The notes: generated by a model from the sequence alone, not told the origin. A stretch of 64,000 nt of DNA from Amorphoplanes digitatis (GCF_014205335.1 NZ_JACHNH010000001.1:7744501-7808500); one strand, 5' to 3'; positions 45,928 to 56,710 are shown, counted from the first letter of the stretch. Numbers and translations are program-made.

Positions 45928-47147
45928 TGGAGGCCCTCGGGCATCGGGTTGCTCAGCTCCTTCATCTCGTTGATCGCCGGGACCGCCATCGGGTCGAGGC
46001 CGTGCGCCAGCGCCAGGTAGATCGAGGCGAAGTCGGGCACCGCCACCAGCGACGCCAGCCGCTCCAGGGCCGAACCGCCCTCGGCGGTGACCACGTCGCA
46101 GCGCACGCCCCGGCGTTCCGCGAGGGTCTGCACCGCGTCGGCGCGGCGTTCCTCGACGGCCACCGGCTCGTCGGCCTCCTCCTCCGGGTTGAGGCCGCCG
46201 TCGCGCAGCACCACCAGGCGCAGGCGGGTCGCCAGCTCGGCGTCGGCGTCCGGGTCGGCGAAGATGTCGTGCGCCGACTCGGCCAGGCCGCCGAACGGCC
46301 CGTCGAGCAGGCCGACCCGGCCCCGGCCGGCCTCGCCGAGCGCGCCGGCCATCACCGGGTAGCGGGCGTTGGCGGCCAGCGTGTCGGCGAAGCGGCGGGC
46401 GGCGACCGTGGCGAGCGGCGACGAGCCCCAGACGATCGGGATCGAGCCGGCCAGGCCGAGGGCCAGGGACTTCGCCGGGTTCACGAAGGACTCGGCGCTG
46501 ACCCGGCAGCGCTCGGCGTCCGCGTCGAGGCGGGCGGCCGTCTCCGCGAGGTCGGCCTCGTTGACCTTGACCAGGCCGAGGCTGCGGGCCGCCAGCAGGA
46601 CCGGAACGGCCAGGCCCCAGAGGCTGGCCCGGGCCGGTGCGCGGCGCGGCACCGGGATGAACGGCGCCCGGGCACGCTCGGCCATGGCCTGCAACTCGGA
46701 GTCGGGGTTGCCGATCGCCACGAGCCGCGCGCCGCGGCGGGCGGCGGCGTCCGCGGCGGCCAGCGCCTCGGGGCTGCGGCCGCTGGCGGAGACGGCGATG
46801 ACCACGTCGGCCGCGCCGACCCAGCCGGGCACGCCGGCGCTGCGGTGCCCGATGATCGGGACCGGGCAGCGCGGGCCCGCGACGGTGGCGAGGATGCCGC
46901 CGGTCAGGCCGGCGGTGCCGATGCCGGCGACGACGACCGCGCGCGGCCGGCCCTCGTCGGCCAGCGCGCTCAGGTTGGCCTCGGCGGCCAGCGCCGCCGA
47001 CTCCCGGACCTGGGCGCCCGCGGACGCGGTGGCCCGCAGCATGCCGCCCGGGTCGTTCTCGGCCATCGCCTTCTCGTCCTCGAGCAGCGCCTCGTCCGCC
47101 ACCCGGCGGCCGGTGAGGCCGGCTGTCCCCTCGAACGGGCCCGCCAT
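45924..47147 (-). CDS. SIS-domain sugar-phosphate isomerase-like protein (TobH/Rv3256c type)
   Basis: The protein has 407 residues. It contains two SIS-like halves: the first with VVVAGIGTAGLTGGIL and VIAVSASGRSPEAL (the sugar-phosphate SxS), the second with IPIVWGSSPLATVAARRFADTLAANARYPVMAGAL. It resembles bifunctional phosphoglucose/phosphomannose isomerases, but activity in this family is unproven. It sits between manB and manA as in mycobacteria. Its ATG shares a base with the Trm112 gene's TGA. Confidence 0.85.
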   Translation of the reverse strand: MAGPFEGTAGLTGRRVADEALLEDEKAMAENDPGGMLRATASAGAQVRESAALAAEANLSALADEGRPRAVVVAGIGTAGLTGGILATVAGPRCPVPIIGHRSAGVPGWVGAADVVIAVSASGRSPEALAAADAAARRGARLVAIGNPDSELQAMAERARAPFIPVPRRAPARASLWGLAVPVLLAARSLGLVKVNEADLAETAARLDADAERCRVSAESFVNPAKSLALGLAGSIPIVWGSSPLATVAARRFADTLAANARYPVMAGALGEAGRGRVGLLDGPFGGLAESAHDIFADPDADAELATRLRLVVLRDGGLNPEEEADEPVAVEERRADAVQTLAERRGVRCDVVTAEGGSALERLASLVAVPDFASIYLALAHGLDPMAVPAINEMKELSNPMPEGLQ

Positions 47148-47329
47148 CAAGAGGCCTTTCCGGGTGTCGTCGCCTCGTCCAGCAGCAGCACCGGGATGTC
47201 GTCGCGCACCTCGAAGACGCGACCGCACTCCGTGCAGGTCAGCGTCTGTGCGCCGGCGTCGTAGTCGAGCGGCGCGTGGTGTGTGTCCGGGCAGGCCAGA
47301 ATCTCCAGCAACTGCGGGTCGAGGGCCAC
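47147..47329 (-). CDS. Trm112-family zinc-ribbon protein
   Basis: The protein has 60 residues from the GTG at 47329 behind AAGGAG. The sequence is LDPQLLEILACPDTHHAPL and TCTECGRVFEVRDDIPVLLLDEA, the Trm112/YcaR pattern with CP...CxxC. Members act as small activator subunits of methyltransferases in other organisms. The start codon at 47350 is upstream of the SD and was rejected. Confidence 0.9.
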   Translation of the reverse strand: MALDPQLLEILACPDTHHAPLDYDAGAQTLTCTECGRVFEVRDDIPVLLLDEATTPGKAS

Positions 47330-47380
47330 CGAACGGCTCCTTAAAGGCATACGCGGACAGGGTCGTGGATCCAGATGATC

Positions 47381-48760
47381 CTAACCGCGAACGATGGAGA
47401 GCACCTCGTCGCGGAGTGCCGCCATGCGGTCCGGCTTGGCCGCCTCGACGTTGAGACGCAGCAGCGGCTCGGTGTTCGACGCGCGCAGGTTGAACCAGGA
47501 GCCGTCGGCGAGCTCCGCGGTCATGCCGTCCAGGTTGTCGAATGTGGCGTCCGGGAACGCGGCACGCACCTCGGCCACCTTCGCGGCCGCGTCGGCGACC
47601 TTGGAGTTGATCTCGCCGGACGCGGAGTAGCGCTCGAACTCCGCCGCGAACGCCGACAGCGGCTGCTCCTGCTCGCCGAGCGCCGCCAGGACGTGCAGCG
47701 CGGCGAGCATGCCGGTGTCGGCGAACCAGAAGTCGCGGAAGTAGTAGTGGGCCGAGTGCTCGCCGCCGAAGACGGCGTTCGTCCGGGCCATCTCGGCCTT
47801 GATGAACGAGTGGCCGACCCGGCTGCGCACGGGCACGCCGCCGTTCTCCTTGATGATCTCTGGAACCGCGGCGGAGGTGATCAGGTTGTGGATGATCGTG
47901 CTGCCGGGGAACTTGGCCAGCTCCCGCTTCGCCACCAGCGCGGTGACCGCCGACGGCGAGACCGGGTCGCCCTTCTCGTCGACGACGAAGCAGCGGTCGG
48001 CGTCGCCGTCGAACGCGAGACCCAGGTCGGCGCCGTGCCGGCGGACCGCGGCCTGCAGGTCGACCAGGTTGGCCGGGTCGAGCGGGTTGGCCTCGTGGTT
48101 CGGGAACGAGCCGTCGAGCTCGAAGTAGAGCGGCACGATCTCCAGCGGCAGCGCCGGCAGCACCTGGTCGCCGAGCACGGCCGGAACGGTGTGGCCGCCC
48201 ATCCCGTTGCCGGCGTCGACCACGACCTTGAGCGGGCGGATGCCCGAGAGGTCGACAAGCGAGCGCAGGTGCCCGGCGTAGTCGGCCAGCAGGTCGCGGT
48301 GCTCGATGGCCGACGGCACCTCGCCCACCGCGTCGAGGTCGTCGAGCAGCTCCTCGGCGCGCTGGCGGACGATGACCAGGCCGCTGTCCTGGCCGACCGG
48401 CCGGGCGCCCGCGCGGCACAGCTTGATGCCGTTGTACTGCGCCGGGTTGTGACTGGCGGTGAACATCGCGCCGGGCAGCCCCAGCACGCCCGAGGCGTAG
48501 TAGAGCTGGTCGGTCGAGCCGAGCCCGATGTGCACGACGACCGAGCCGGCCGAGTTGGCGCCGGCGGCGAACGCGGCGACCAGCGCGGGACCGGTCTCGC
48601 GCATGTCGTGGGCGATCACGATCCGTTCGGCCTCGTCGCCGGACTCCCGGAGCATCTCCACGAAGGCCGTACCCAGCGCGCGGGCCACCGTCTCGTTGAG
48701 CTGCTCCGGCACGACGCCACGGACGTCGTACGCCTTGACCAGCTGGGACAGATCAGTCAA
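47381..48760 (-). CDS. manB: Phosphomannomutase/phosphoglucomutase
   Basis: The protein has 459 residues. It shows the alpha-D-phosphohexomutase set: start YDVRGVVPEQL, phosphoserine loop FTASHNPAQYNGIK, metal loop FDGDADRCF, sugar loop GGEHSAHYYFRDF and phosphate loop RASNTEPLLRLNVEA. It turns mannose-6-P into mannose-1-P for ManC. Equivalent to Rv3257c. Confidence 0.95.
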   Translation of the reverse strand: MTDLSQLVKAYDVRGVVPEQLNETVARALGTAFVEMLRESGDEAERIVIAHDMRETGPALVAAFAAGANSAGSVVVHIGLGSTDQLYYASGVLGLPGAMFTASHNPAQYNGIKLCRAGARPVGQDSGLVIVRQRAEELLDDLDAVGEVPSAIEHRDLLADYAGHLRSLVDLSGIRPLKVVVDAGNGMGGHTVPAVLGDQVLPALPLEIVPLYFELDGSFPNHEANPLDPANLVDLQAAVRRHGADLGLAFDGDADRCFVVDEKGDPVSPSAVTALVAKRELAKFPGSTIIHNLITSAAVPEIIKENGGVPVRSRVGHSFIKAEMARTNAVFGGEHSAHYYFRDFWFADTGMLAALHVLAALGEQEQPLSAFAAEFERYSASGEINSKVADAAAKVAEVRAAFPDATFDNLDGMTAELADGSWFNLRASNTEPLLRLNVEAAKPDRMAALRDEVLSIVRG

Positions 48761-48840
48761 CGCTCACTCCTCGGCACGGCAATTCAGACTCGCCGAGCGT
48801 AACGGAGCGTCGGTAACCAAACGGTCCCAACGACGCGGCG

Positions 48841-49527
48841 TCACCGTCTCGGGACCGTTACACCTCGGGGTCCGCCGGCCAGAGCGTCGCGACAGGCCCG
48901 GTCCGCCGCCCGGGTGGTCTCCGGCAGCCGGAACCGCGGCGTCAGGGCGAGCGTCAGCCCGCACGCGGTGCCGAGGTTGATCCGGTGCCCCACCGAGACG
49001 AAGACGGGCTTCACCGCGTCCCGGGTCCGCAGCACCGCGCCGACCACCTCGCCGCCGTCGACCAGCTCCGATCGGGCGCCGCGCCGCTCGCCCACCGGCT
49101 CCCACGCACCGACCAGCGGCGTCTTGCCGACGCCGAACGACGGCAGGCCGGTCAGCACGCCGAGGTGGCAGGCGAGCCCGAACCGGCGCGGATGCGCCAG
49201 CCCGTGCCCGTCGCAGATCAGCACCTCCGGCCGGACGCGGAGCCGGTCCAGCGCCTCCAGCAGTGTCGGCACCTCCCGGAAGGCGAACAGCCCGGGCACG
49301 TACGGGAAGGCCGGGCGGCCGTGCACCACCGCGCTGTCGAGGACCGCGTGTGTCCGCGCGTCGAGCACCACGATCGCCGCGGCGAGCCGCTCACCGTCCT
49401 CGTGGTAGGCCACGTCCAGGCCCGCGACCGTCGCCGGGTCGGACGGGCCGGGTGCGTCGATCACCTGTGGACGCAGGGCGTCCTGGATGGCGAGGGCCTC
49501 TGCCTCCGTACGCGGGGAACCGGTCAC
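48841..49527 (-). CDS. nfi: Endonuclease V
   Basis: The protein has 228 residues starting at GTG (TAGCGT lies 8 nt upstream). Motifs are VAGLDVAYHEDG (catalytic Asp), YVPGLFAFREVPTLLEAL, ICDGHGLAHPRRFGLACHLGVLTGLPSFGVGKTPLVG and VSVGHRINLGTA. It nicks DNA 3' to deaminated purines (inosine) to start repair, and may also cut inosine-containing RNA. Confidence 0.95.
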   Translation of the reverse strand: MTGSPRTEAEALAIQDALRPQVIDAPGPSDPATVAGLDVAYHEDGERLAAAIVVLDARTHAVLDSAVVHGRPAFPYVPGLFAFREVPTLLEALDRLRVRPEVLICDGHGLAHPRRFGLACHLGVLTGLPSFGVGKTPLVGAWEPVGERRGARSELVDGGEVVGAVLRTRDAVKPVFVSVGHRINLGTACGLTLALTPRFRLPETTRAADRACRDALAGGPRGVTVPRR

Positions 49528-49597
49528 GGGCGCAGACGCTAGCGCAGCCGCGGGCCGACCGCGGGGTGGTTTTCCGTCCCCCGCGGCCGGCCCGGGC

Positions 49598-49972
49598 TCA
49601 CGACGCGAGCGCCGCCAGCTCCTCGGGTGTGAGCACGCGGCTGCGGATCAGGAAGCGCACCCCCTCGGGCGCCTCCAGACTGAAGCCGCTGCCGCGGCCC
49701 GGCACCACGTCCACCGTGAGGTGGGTGTGCTTCCAGGCCTCGAACTGCGAGGTGCTCATCCAGAAGGAGATCGGTTCGTCCACGCCGTCGATTCGCAGCT
49801 CCTCGAGCAGCACATCGCTCGATCCGGTGCGGAACTCCCCCTCGAGGTAACACATCGGGGAGCTGCCGTCGCAGCAGCCGCCGGACTGGTGGAACATCAG
49901 CGGGCCGTGCTGCCCCCGCAGCGACCGCATCAGTTCGGCCGCGGCGGGGGTCACGTCTACTCGGGCGCCCAT
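49598..49972 (-). CDS. DUF779 protein linked to aldehyde dehydrogenase
   Basis: The protein has 124 residues. DUF779 motifs: GPLMFHQSGGCCDGSSPMCY (Cys pair), FWMSTSQFEAWKHTHLTVDVVPGRGSGFSLEAPEG. It starts 3 nt after the aldehyde dehydrogenase stop. This family nearly always accompanies NAD-dependent acetaldehyde dehydrogenases; the double Cys suggests metal or redox handling. Function unproven. Confidence 0.9.
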   Translation of the reverse strand: MGARVDVTPAAAELMRSLRGQHGPLMFHQSGGCCDGSSPMCYLEGEFRTGSSDVLLEELRIDGVDEPISFWMSTSQFEAWKHTHLTVDVVPGRGSGFSLEAPEGVRFLIRSRVLTPEELAALAS

Positions 49973-49975
49973 GGC

Positions 49976-51499
<1,524 letters not shown>

Positions 51500-51558
51500 G
51501 GGGGGTCCTCCATACCTGGGCCGCCGCCCGACATTGGGCGACGCGGATATGGAGGACG

Positions 51559-52875
51559 CTAGATACGGGGACGTTGCACAGACGTTGCACGGAGGCTACG
51601 GGCGGTCCGCCCGGCCAGGGTGAGGCCGTACTCGGCCGCCAGCTGGGCGACCCGGTTCATGGCCAGCGGGCGGGCCGGCGAGCCGGGCGGCAGCGCGGTC
51701 GCGTACGCCTCCCACATCTCCAGGTCGTCGGCGCCCCAGGGCGCACTGAGGAAGGCCAGTATCAGCCGCGGGTCGCCGCCGGTCAGCACCGCCGCCCGCA
51801 GCCGGGAGTCGATCAGCCGGCGCAGCCGGACGATGCCGGGCGCGTCCGAGGAGGGCAGCAGCGGGCCCGCGTACGCCTCGAGCGCGTCGGCGACCCGGCC
51901 GCGCTCCAGCAGCCGCGTCACGGTCAGGAAGTCCGCCTCGATGTTCCCGCGCAGCCGGTACGGCCGCGAGTCGAGCAGCTCGGGTCCGAGGATCCGGCGC
52001 AGCCGGGAGAGCTCCGCGCGGACGGTCACCGGATTGAGATCGCCGGCGTACAGGTCGAAGCCGAGCTGATCTCCCGTCCGGCCCTCCGGGTGCACCAGCA
52101 GCAGGACCAGCAGTTCGGAGTGCCGGCGCCCGAGCCGCAGCCGCCGGCCGCTCACCGACAGGATGGCCTCCTCGCGCCCGGACACCGAGACGGTCGCGGT
52201 GCCCGTCACCGGCTCCGGCAGGTTCGCGCTCAGGTACGCCTCGGCCGCGAGCGCGGTGGCCCGGACCAGCGCGAGGCTGTGCGGGTTGGCCAGGTGGTCG
52301 CCGCCGGTGACGTCGATGGCGCCGAGCAGCCGCCCGGTCGCGGGATCGTGGATCGGCGCGGCCGCGCAGGTCCAGCGCTGCACGCCGCGGGTGAAGTGCT
52401 CGGTGGCGAAGATCTGCAACGGGTGATCGACGGCCAGGGCCGTGCCGGGCGCGTTGGTGCCGGCGTGCGCCTCGTCCCAGCGGGCGCCCGGCACGAAGTT
52501 CATCGACTCGGCGCCGCGCAGGACCCCCGCGGCGCCCTCGACCCAGAGCAGCCGGCCGTGCGCGTCGCAGACCGCCATCAGGTGCCCGCCGTCGTCGGCG
52601 AGCCCGCCGAGCAGGTCCCGGAAGATCGGCAGCACCCGGGCCAGCGGATGCGCCGCACGGTACGCCTCGAGCTCGCCGTCGCTCAGGTCGATGGGCGCGG
52701 TGCCGTCCGGGCTGACCAGCGCGCCCGCGGAGCGCCGCCAGGAGTCGGCCACGACCGGCCGGACCTGCGTCACGGCCTGCTCACCCGTCAGGAAACGTTC
52801 GTGTGCCCGGCCCACCTGGCTGATGTGTTCGGTGGGGTCGTCGCCGAGGGTGAGTGCGAGCCACGGGTTCGACAT
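51559..52875 (-). CDS. GAF-domain transcriptional regulator of the aldehyde dehydrogenase
   Basis: The protein has 438 residues from the ATG at 52875 behind TGGAGG. The N-terminal half (80-215) resembles the GAF sensory part of AcoR-type regulators (WEEAHAGTNAPGTALAVDHPLQIFATEHFTRGVQRWTCAAAPIHDPATGRLLGAIDVTGG), but there is no sigma54 AAA domain. Instead a winged helix follows (LRLGRRHSELLVLLLVHPEGRTGDQLGFDLY...RAELSRLRRILG). It lies 59 nt upstream of the dehydrogenase on the same strand and probably activates it. Confidence 0.82.
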   Translation of the reverse strand: MSNPWLALTLGDDPTEHISQVGRAHERFLTGEQAVTQVRPVVADSWRRSAGALVSPDGTAPIDLSDGELEAYRAAHPLARVLPIFRDLLGGLADDGGHLMAVCDAHGRLLWVEGAAGVLRGAESMNFVPGARWDEAHAGTNAPGTALAVDHPLQIFATEHFTRGVQRWTCAAAPIHDPATGRLLGAIDVTGGDHLANPHSLALVRATALAAEAYLSANLPEPVTGTATVSVSGREEAILSVSGRRLRLGRRHSELLVLLLVHPEGRTGDQLGFDLYAGDLNPVTVRAELSRLRRILGPELLDSRPYRLRGNIEADFLTVTRLLERGRVADALEAYAGPLLPSSDAPGIVRLRRLIDSRLRAAVLTGGDPRLILAFLSAPWGADDLEMWEAYATALPPGSPARPLAMNRVAQLAAEYGLTLAGRTARSLRATSVQRPRI

Positions 52876-52973
52876 GCGCACCTCCAGTCCCGTCCATCGT
52901 GTCCTGCAACACGCCCGGCGACAACCGTCCGTTCGCCGGTGGCGCCCCGGGACAGGCGGCATAGGCTGCGGTG

Positions 52974-54410
52974 GTGGACACGACAGCGTTCTATGTCGCC
53001 GGCGTTGCGGTGCACGGCGACGACGAGGTGACGGTGACGCACCCGTACGACGGCCGGGTGGTCGGGCGTACCACCTGGGCCGGCGAGCAGCAGGTCGAGG
53101 CCGCCGTCGCGGCGGCGGCCGAGGTCGCCGACCGGGCCGCGGCCCTGCCCGCGCACGTCCGCGCGGCGGCCCTCGACCACGTCTCGGCCCGCCTGGGCGA
53201 GCGCCGCGAGGAGATCGCCGCGCTGATCACGGCCGAGAACGGCAAGCCGCTGAAGTGGGCGCGGATCGAGGCCGACCGGGCCCGGTCGGTGTTCCGCTGG
53301 GCGGCCGAGGAGGCACGCCGGTTCGCCGGCGACCTACAGCGGCTCGACACCGACCCCGGCGGCACGGGCCGGATCGCCGTGGTCAAGCGCGTGCCGCGCG
53401 GCCCGGTGCTGGGCATCTCCCCGTTCAACTTCCCGCTGAACCTGGTCGCGCACAAGATCGCCCCGGCGATCGCGGTCGGCGCGCCGATCGTGCTCAAGCC
53501 CGCGCCGGCGACCCCACTGACCGCCCTGCTGCTGGGCGAACTCCTGGCCGAGACGGACCTGCCGGCCGGCATGTTCTCGGTGCTGCCGGTCCCGAACGAG
53601 CGGGCGGCGGCGCTGGTGGCGGACCCGCGGCTGCCGATCGTGTCGTTCACCGGGTCCGGGCCGGTCGGCGCGCAGATCCGCCGCGCGGTGCCGGAGAAGC
53701 ACGTGACGCTCGAGCTCGGCGGCAACGCGGCCGTGCTGCTCTGCGCGGACTACGGCAGCGACGCGGACCTGGGCTGGGCGGCGCAGCGGGTGGCGACGTT
53801 CGGCACCTACCAGGCCGGGCAGAGCTGCATCGCGGTCCAGCGGGTGTACGTGCACGCCGGGCTGACCGGCTTCCTGCCCCGCCTGATCGACGCGGTCTCG
53901 GCGCTGCGCACCGGCGACCCGAACGACCCGGAGGTCGAGGTCGGCCCGATGATCAGCGAGGACGCGGCGCGGCGGGTCGAGGACTGGGTGCAGGAGGCGG
54001 TGGCGGCCGGCGCCACCGTTGTCGCGGGCGGCAAGCGCGAGGGCGCGACCTACGCACCGACGATCCTCACGGACGTGCCACCGGGCGCCAAGGTGGTCGC
54101 CGAGGAGGTCTTCGGCCCGGTGCTGGTGGTCTCGGAGGTCGGCGACGACGCCGCCGGCTTCGCGGCGATAAACGATTCGGCGTACGGGCTACAGGCCGGG
54201 GTGTTCACCCACAACATCCAGACGGCGTTCGCGGCGCACCGGGAGCTGAAGGTCGGCGGCGTCATCGTCGGCGACGTCCCGTCGTACCGGGCGGATCAGA
54301 TGCCGTACGGCGGGATGAAGGGCAGCGGCGTCGGCCGCGAGGGCCTGGCGAGCGCGATGGACGACTACACCGAGCCCCGCGTCATGGTGCTGACCGGAGT
54401 GGACCTTTAG
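52974..54410 (+). CDS. Aldehyde dehydrogenase (phosphonoacetaldehyde/glyceraldehyde-3-P-like group)
   Basis: The protein has 478 residues from the GTG at 52974, which lies 6 nt after TAGGCT; the GTG at 52971 is also possible. Motifs: GISPFNFPLNLVAHKIAPAIAVGAPIVLKPAPATP, VTLELGGNAAVLL, catalytic Cys in TYQAGQSCIAVQRVYVH, and closing MPYGGMKGSGVGREGLASAMDDYTEPRVMV. It belongs to the broad NAD(P) aldehyde dehydrogenase superfamily; substrate unresolved. It ends at a strong terminator. Confidence 0.9.
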   Translation: MDTTAFYVAGVAVHGDDEVTVTHPYDGRVVGRTTWAGEQQVEAAVAAAAEVADRAAALPAHVRAAALDHVSARLGERREEIAALITAENGKPLKWARIEADRARSVFRWAAEEARRFAGDLQRLDTDPGGTGRIAVVKRVPRGPVLGISPFNFPLNLVAHKIAPAIAVGAPIVLKPAPATPLTALLLGELLAETDLPAGMFSVLPVPNERAAALVADPRLPIVSFTGSGPVGAQIRRAVPEKHVTLELGGNAAVLLCADYGSDADLGWAAQRVATFGTYQAGQSCIAVQRVYVHAGLTGFLPRLIDAVSALRTGDPNDPEVEVGPMISEDAARRVEDWVQEAVAAGATVVAGGKREGATYAPTILTDVPPGAKVVAEEVFGPVLVVSEVGDDAAGFAAINDSAYGLQAGVFTHNIQTAFAAHRELKVGGVIVGDVPSYRADQMPYGGMKGSGVGREGLASAMDDYTEPRVMVLTGVDL

Positions 54411-54422
54411 GTCCGGAACTGT

Positions 54423-54456
54423 GCGGCGGTCCCCGATCGGGGGCCGCCGCTTTTTC
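54423..54456 (+). terminator. Rho-independent terminator
   Basis: A 12-bp stem (54423-54434 with 54439-54450, one T-G) with a GATC loop is followed by TTTTTC. It ends the aldehyde dehydrogenase gene. Confidence 0.9.
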
Positions 54457-54563
54457 GTCTCCCCGATCAGTGCCACGCCTGCGGGTGATCGATGTTTCCG
54501 GGGGTTCGCGGGACCATATTTATCCCGTCCTCGTTTGTACCCCTCGGACGGAGTTCGTGCCTT

Positions 54564-55388
54564 ATGCGTACCCGCGTGATGTTGGTGATCGGGCTCGCGC
54601 TGGCCGCCCTGTCCGGCTGCGGTCCCGCGAGAGAGGGCGCACCCGTCCAGGTCGGAGTCGCGACGTCCACGTCGCCGGCTGCTTCGCCCTCGGCCTCTCC
54701 CGCCGCGACGTCCCGCACCCGGCCGGCCGTTCCGGTGCGGAAGAAGCCGGCCCGGACGCGGCCGGCCGCGGGCACCGTGCGCGGGCCGGCCGACAGCCTG
54801 ATGAGGACCGGCGACGCCGGGGTCGCGCTGAGCTTCGACGACGGCCCCGACCCGGTGCAGACACCGCGGATGCTCGACCTGCTGCGCCGGCACGGGGTCA
54901 AGGCGACCTTCTGCCTGGTGGGGCGCAACGCCGCGGCGCACCCCGACCTGGTCCGGCGGATCGTCGCCGAGGGCCACACCCTCTGTAACCACACCTGGCG
55001 GCACAGCCTGACTCTCGGTAAGCGCAAGGCAGCCGTGATCGAGGCGGACCTGCGGCGCACAAACGACGCCATCCGCGCGGCGGCGCCCGGCGCGCAGATC
55101 AGGTACGTGCGGGCGCCCGGCGGGAACTTCACCGGCGCCTTCGTCGCGGCCGGCGCCCGGCTCGGCATGAAGTCGATCTACTGGCAGGTCGACCCGCGGG
55201 ACTGGGAGCATCCGGGCGGCGAGTCGGGCGCGGCGCACCGGGCGAAGGTCGTCCGCTCGGTGAAGAAGCACGTGCACAAGGGCGCGATCGTGCTCTCGCA
55301 CGACTACGGGCAGCCGGAGACGATCGCCGCTTACGAGCAGCTTCTCCCCTGGCTCAAGGGCCGCTACCGGCTGGTCGCGCTGCCCTGA
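54564..55388 (+). CDS. Lipoprotein polysaccharide deacetylase (NodB domain)
   Basis: The protein has 274 residues from the ATG at 54564. It has a lipoprotein signal (LAALSGCG, Cys about 17), a Thr/Ser/Pro linker and a NodB domain with SFDDGPD (motif 1), CNHTWRHSL (motif 2), RAPGGNF (motif 3), WQVDPRDWEHPG and VLSHDYG. The metal triad D/H/H is intact. It removes N- or O-acetyl groups from an extracellular polysaccharide, perhaps peptidoglycan or chitin-like glycans. It precedes DUF3499 on the opposite strand. Confidence 0.92.
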   Translation: MRTRVMLVIGLALAALSGCGPAREGAPVQVGVATSTSPAASPSASPAATSRTRPAVPVRKKPARTRPAAGTVRGPADSLMRTGDAGVALSFDDGPDPVQTPRMLDLLRRHGVKATFCLVGRNAAAHPDLVRRIVAEGHTLCNHTWRHSLTLGKRKAAVIEADLRRTNDAIRAAAPGAQIRYVRAPGGNFTGAFVAAGARLGMKSIYWQVDPRDWEHPGGESGAAHRAKVVRSVKKHVHKGAIVLSHDYGQPETIAAYEQLLPWLKGRYRLVALP

Positions 55389-55392
55389 GGGC

Positions 55393-55758
55393 TCAGTGCG
55401 AGGGCGGGATGACCCGCAGGTGTCCGCGGCGGCCGGTCTGGTGGCCGGGCAGATGGTCGTGACCCTCCGGGCGCGGCGGCGGCGCCGGGCGGGCGGCCTC
55501 GCGGACCGCGTCGGCCAGGGCGACCAGGTCGTCCGTGGTGGGCGGGGGCGGGGCGAAGTCGCCGTCGTGACGCACCAGTTCCCAGCCGCGGGGCGCGGTC
55601 AGGCTGCGGGCGTGCGGCTCGCAGAGGTCATAGGTGTGCGGCTCGGCGAACGCGGCCAGCGGCCCGACGACGGCGGTCGAATCGCTGTAGACGTAGGTCA
55701 GCGTGGCGACCGCCTGTCGTGGACAGCCGTTCCGGGAGCAACGCCGTGGTGACCTCAC
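55393..55758 (-). CDS. DUF3499 (Rv3258c-type) zinc-binding-like protein
   Basis: The protein has 121 residues starting at GTG. The N-terminus has CSRNGCPRQAVATLTYVYSDSTAVVGPLA and the middle HTYDLCEPHARSLTAPRGWELVRHDGDF; four Cys/His suggest a metal site. A Pro-rich C-terminal tail follows. Conserved beside whiB2 and the Rv3259-type gene in actinobacteria, function unknown. Confidence 0.9.
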   Translation of the reverse strand: MRSPRRCSRNGCPRQAVATLTYVYSDSTAVVGPLAAFAEPHTYDLCEPHARSLTAPRGWELVRHDGDFAPPPPTTDDLVALADAVREAARPAPPPRPEGHDHLPGHQTGRRGHLRVIPPSH

Positions 55759-55920
55759 GGCGGCACGTTATCTCCCCGCGGCTGCGCACAGCCGCGACAC
55801 GCCGACCCACCATCCATCACGATTTTGACATGGCGCACCGACACGCCGTCCCAATGGGACGAATTCCCCGGAGGAAACGCGCCCGGCACGGCCTGACCGA
55901 CTCCGGCGCCCCGCGCGGGC

Positions 55921-55926
55921 TAGGCT
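55921..55926 (+). promoter_or_regulatory. -10 box (TAGGCT) of a probable leaderless promoter
   Basis: TAGGCT is followed by 7 nt and the GTG at 55934. Confidence 0.5.
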
Positions 55927-55933
55927 GGCTGGC

Positions 55934-56419
55934 GTGACTACCAGCCCCGACCGCCGCCGGTCCGGCTCGGATCCCGGCCGGTCCGCCCGCGCCGCCGGAC
56001 CCGGGCGACCCGCCCGTCGTGACCGGCACGGGCGTGGGCTCCGCGGCCGCCTGGTGCCGGCGACGGTGCCGCTCGCCCGCACCAAGGCCGAGATCTTCGA
56101 CGACCTGGTCCTGGACACCGTCGAGAGCCTCGAGCGGCGCTACGCCAAGGAGCTGGCGGGCGTCGAGTTCGCCGTCGAGGACGTGCCGCCGGACCTGAAC
56201 GTCTACGACTCGGATGTGCTCGAGGACGGCGAGGTGCCCCTGGCCCGGCTGCTGCCGGGTCGTCCGGGACGCCAGGAGCTGCCGCCGCGGATCGTGCTGT
56301 ACCGGCGGCCGCTGGAGTTCCGGGCGATGGACCGCGAGGACCTCGCCGACCTCGTTCACGATGTGATCATCGAGCAGGTAGCCAACCTGCTCGGCGTGGA
56401 TCCTGACGAACTTTCCTGA
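55934..56419 (+). CDS. Rv3259-type metallopeptidase-family protein with degenerate motif
   Basis: The protein has 161 residues starting at GTG. The first 40 residues are arginine-rich and disordered. The rest (PLARTKAEIFDDLVLDTVESLERRYAKELAGVEFAVEDVPPDL...RIVLYRRPLEFRAMDREDLADLVHDVIIEQVANLLGVDPDEL) matches the zincin-like DUF1025 group near whiB2. The usual HExxH is replaced by HDVIIEQ, so zinc-peptidase activity is doubtful. Confidence 0.8.
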   Translation: MTTSPDRRRSGSDPGRSARAAGPGRPARRDRHGRGLRGRLVPATVPLARTKAEIFDDLVLDTVESLERRYAKELAGVEFAVEDVPPDLNVYDSDVLEDGEVPLARLLPGRPGRQELPPRIVLYRRPLEFRAMDREDLADLVHDVIIEQVANLLGVDPDELS

Positions 56420-56452
56420 GACGACCCCCCGGCGTCAGCAGGAGTAATCCGG

Positions 56453-56710
56453 TCAGGCGACCCGCCGCTTCAGCTTGCGCCGCTCGCGTTCGCTCAGACC
56501 GCCCCAGATGCCGAAGCGCTCGTCATGTCCCAGCGCGTATTCCAGGCACTCGGCCTTGACGTCGCAGCGGCCACAGATCCGCTTCGCCTCGCGGGTCGAA
56601 CCGCCTTTCTCCGGAAAGAAAGCCTCTGGATCGGTCTGCGAGCACAGCGCCCGTTCCTGCCACTCGGGCGCGTCCCCGAGCAGGTCTACCCCTTCAACCT
56701 GCGCTTCCAT
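56453..56710 (-). CDS. whiB2: WhiB2/WhmD-type iron-sulfur regulator
   Basis: The protein has 85 residues from the ATG at 56710 behind AAGGAGG. The four [4Fe-4S] cysteines are C23, C46, C49 and C55 (ALCSQ...RICGRCDVKAEC), followed by GIWGG and a basic tail ERERRKLKRRVA for DNA contact. Position between the Rv3259-type gene and F420 genes matches whiB2 (Rv3260c), which controls septation. Confidence 0.94.
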   Translation of the reverse strand: MEAQVEGVDLLGDAPEWQERALCSQTDPEAFFPEKGGSTREAKRICGRCDVKAECLEYALGHDERFGIWGGLSERERRKLKRRVA

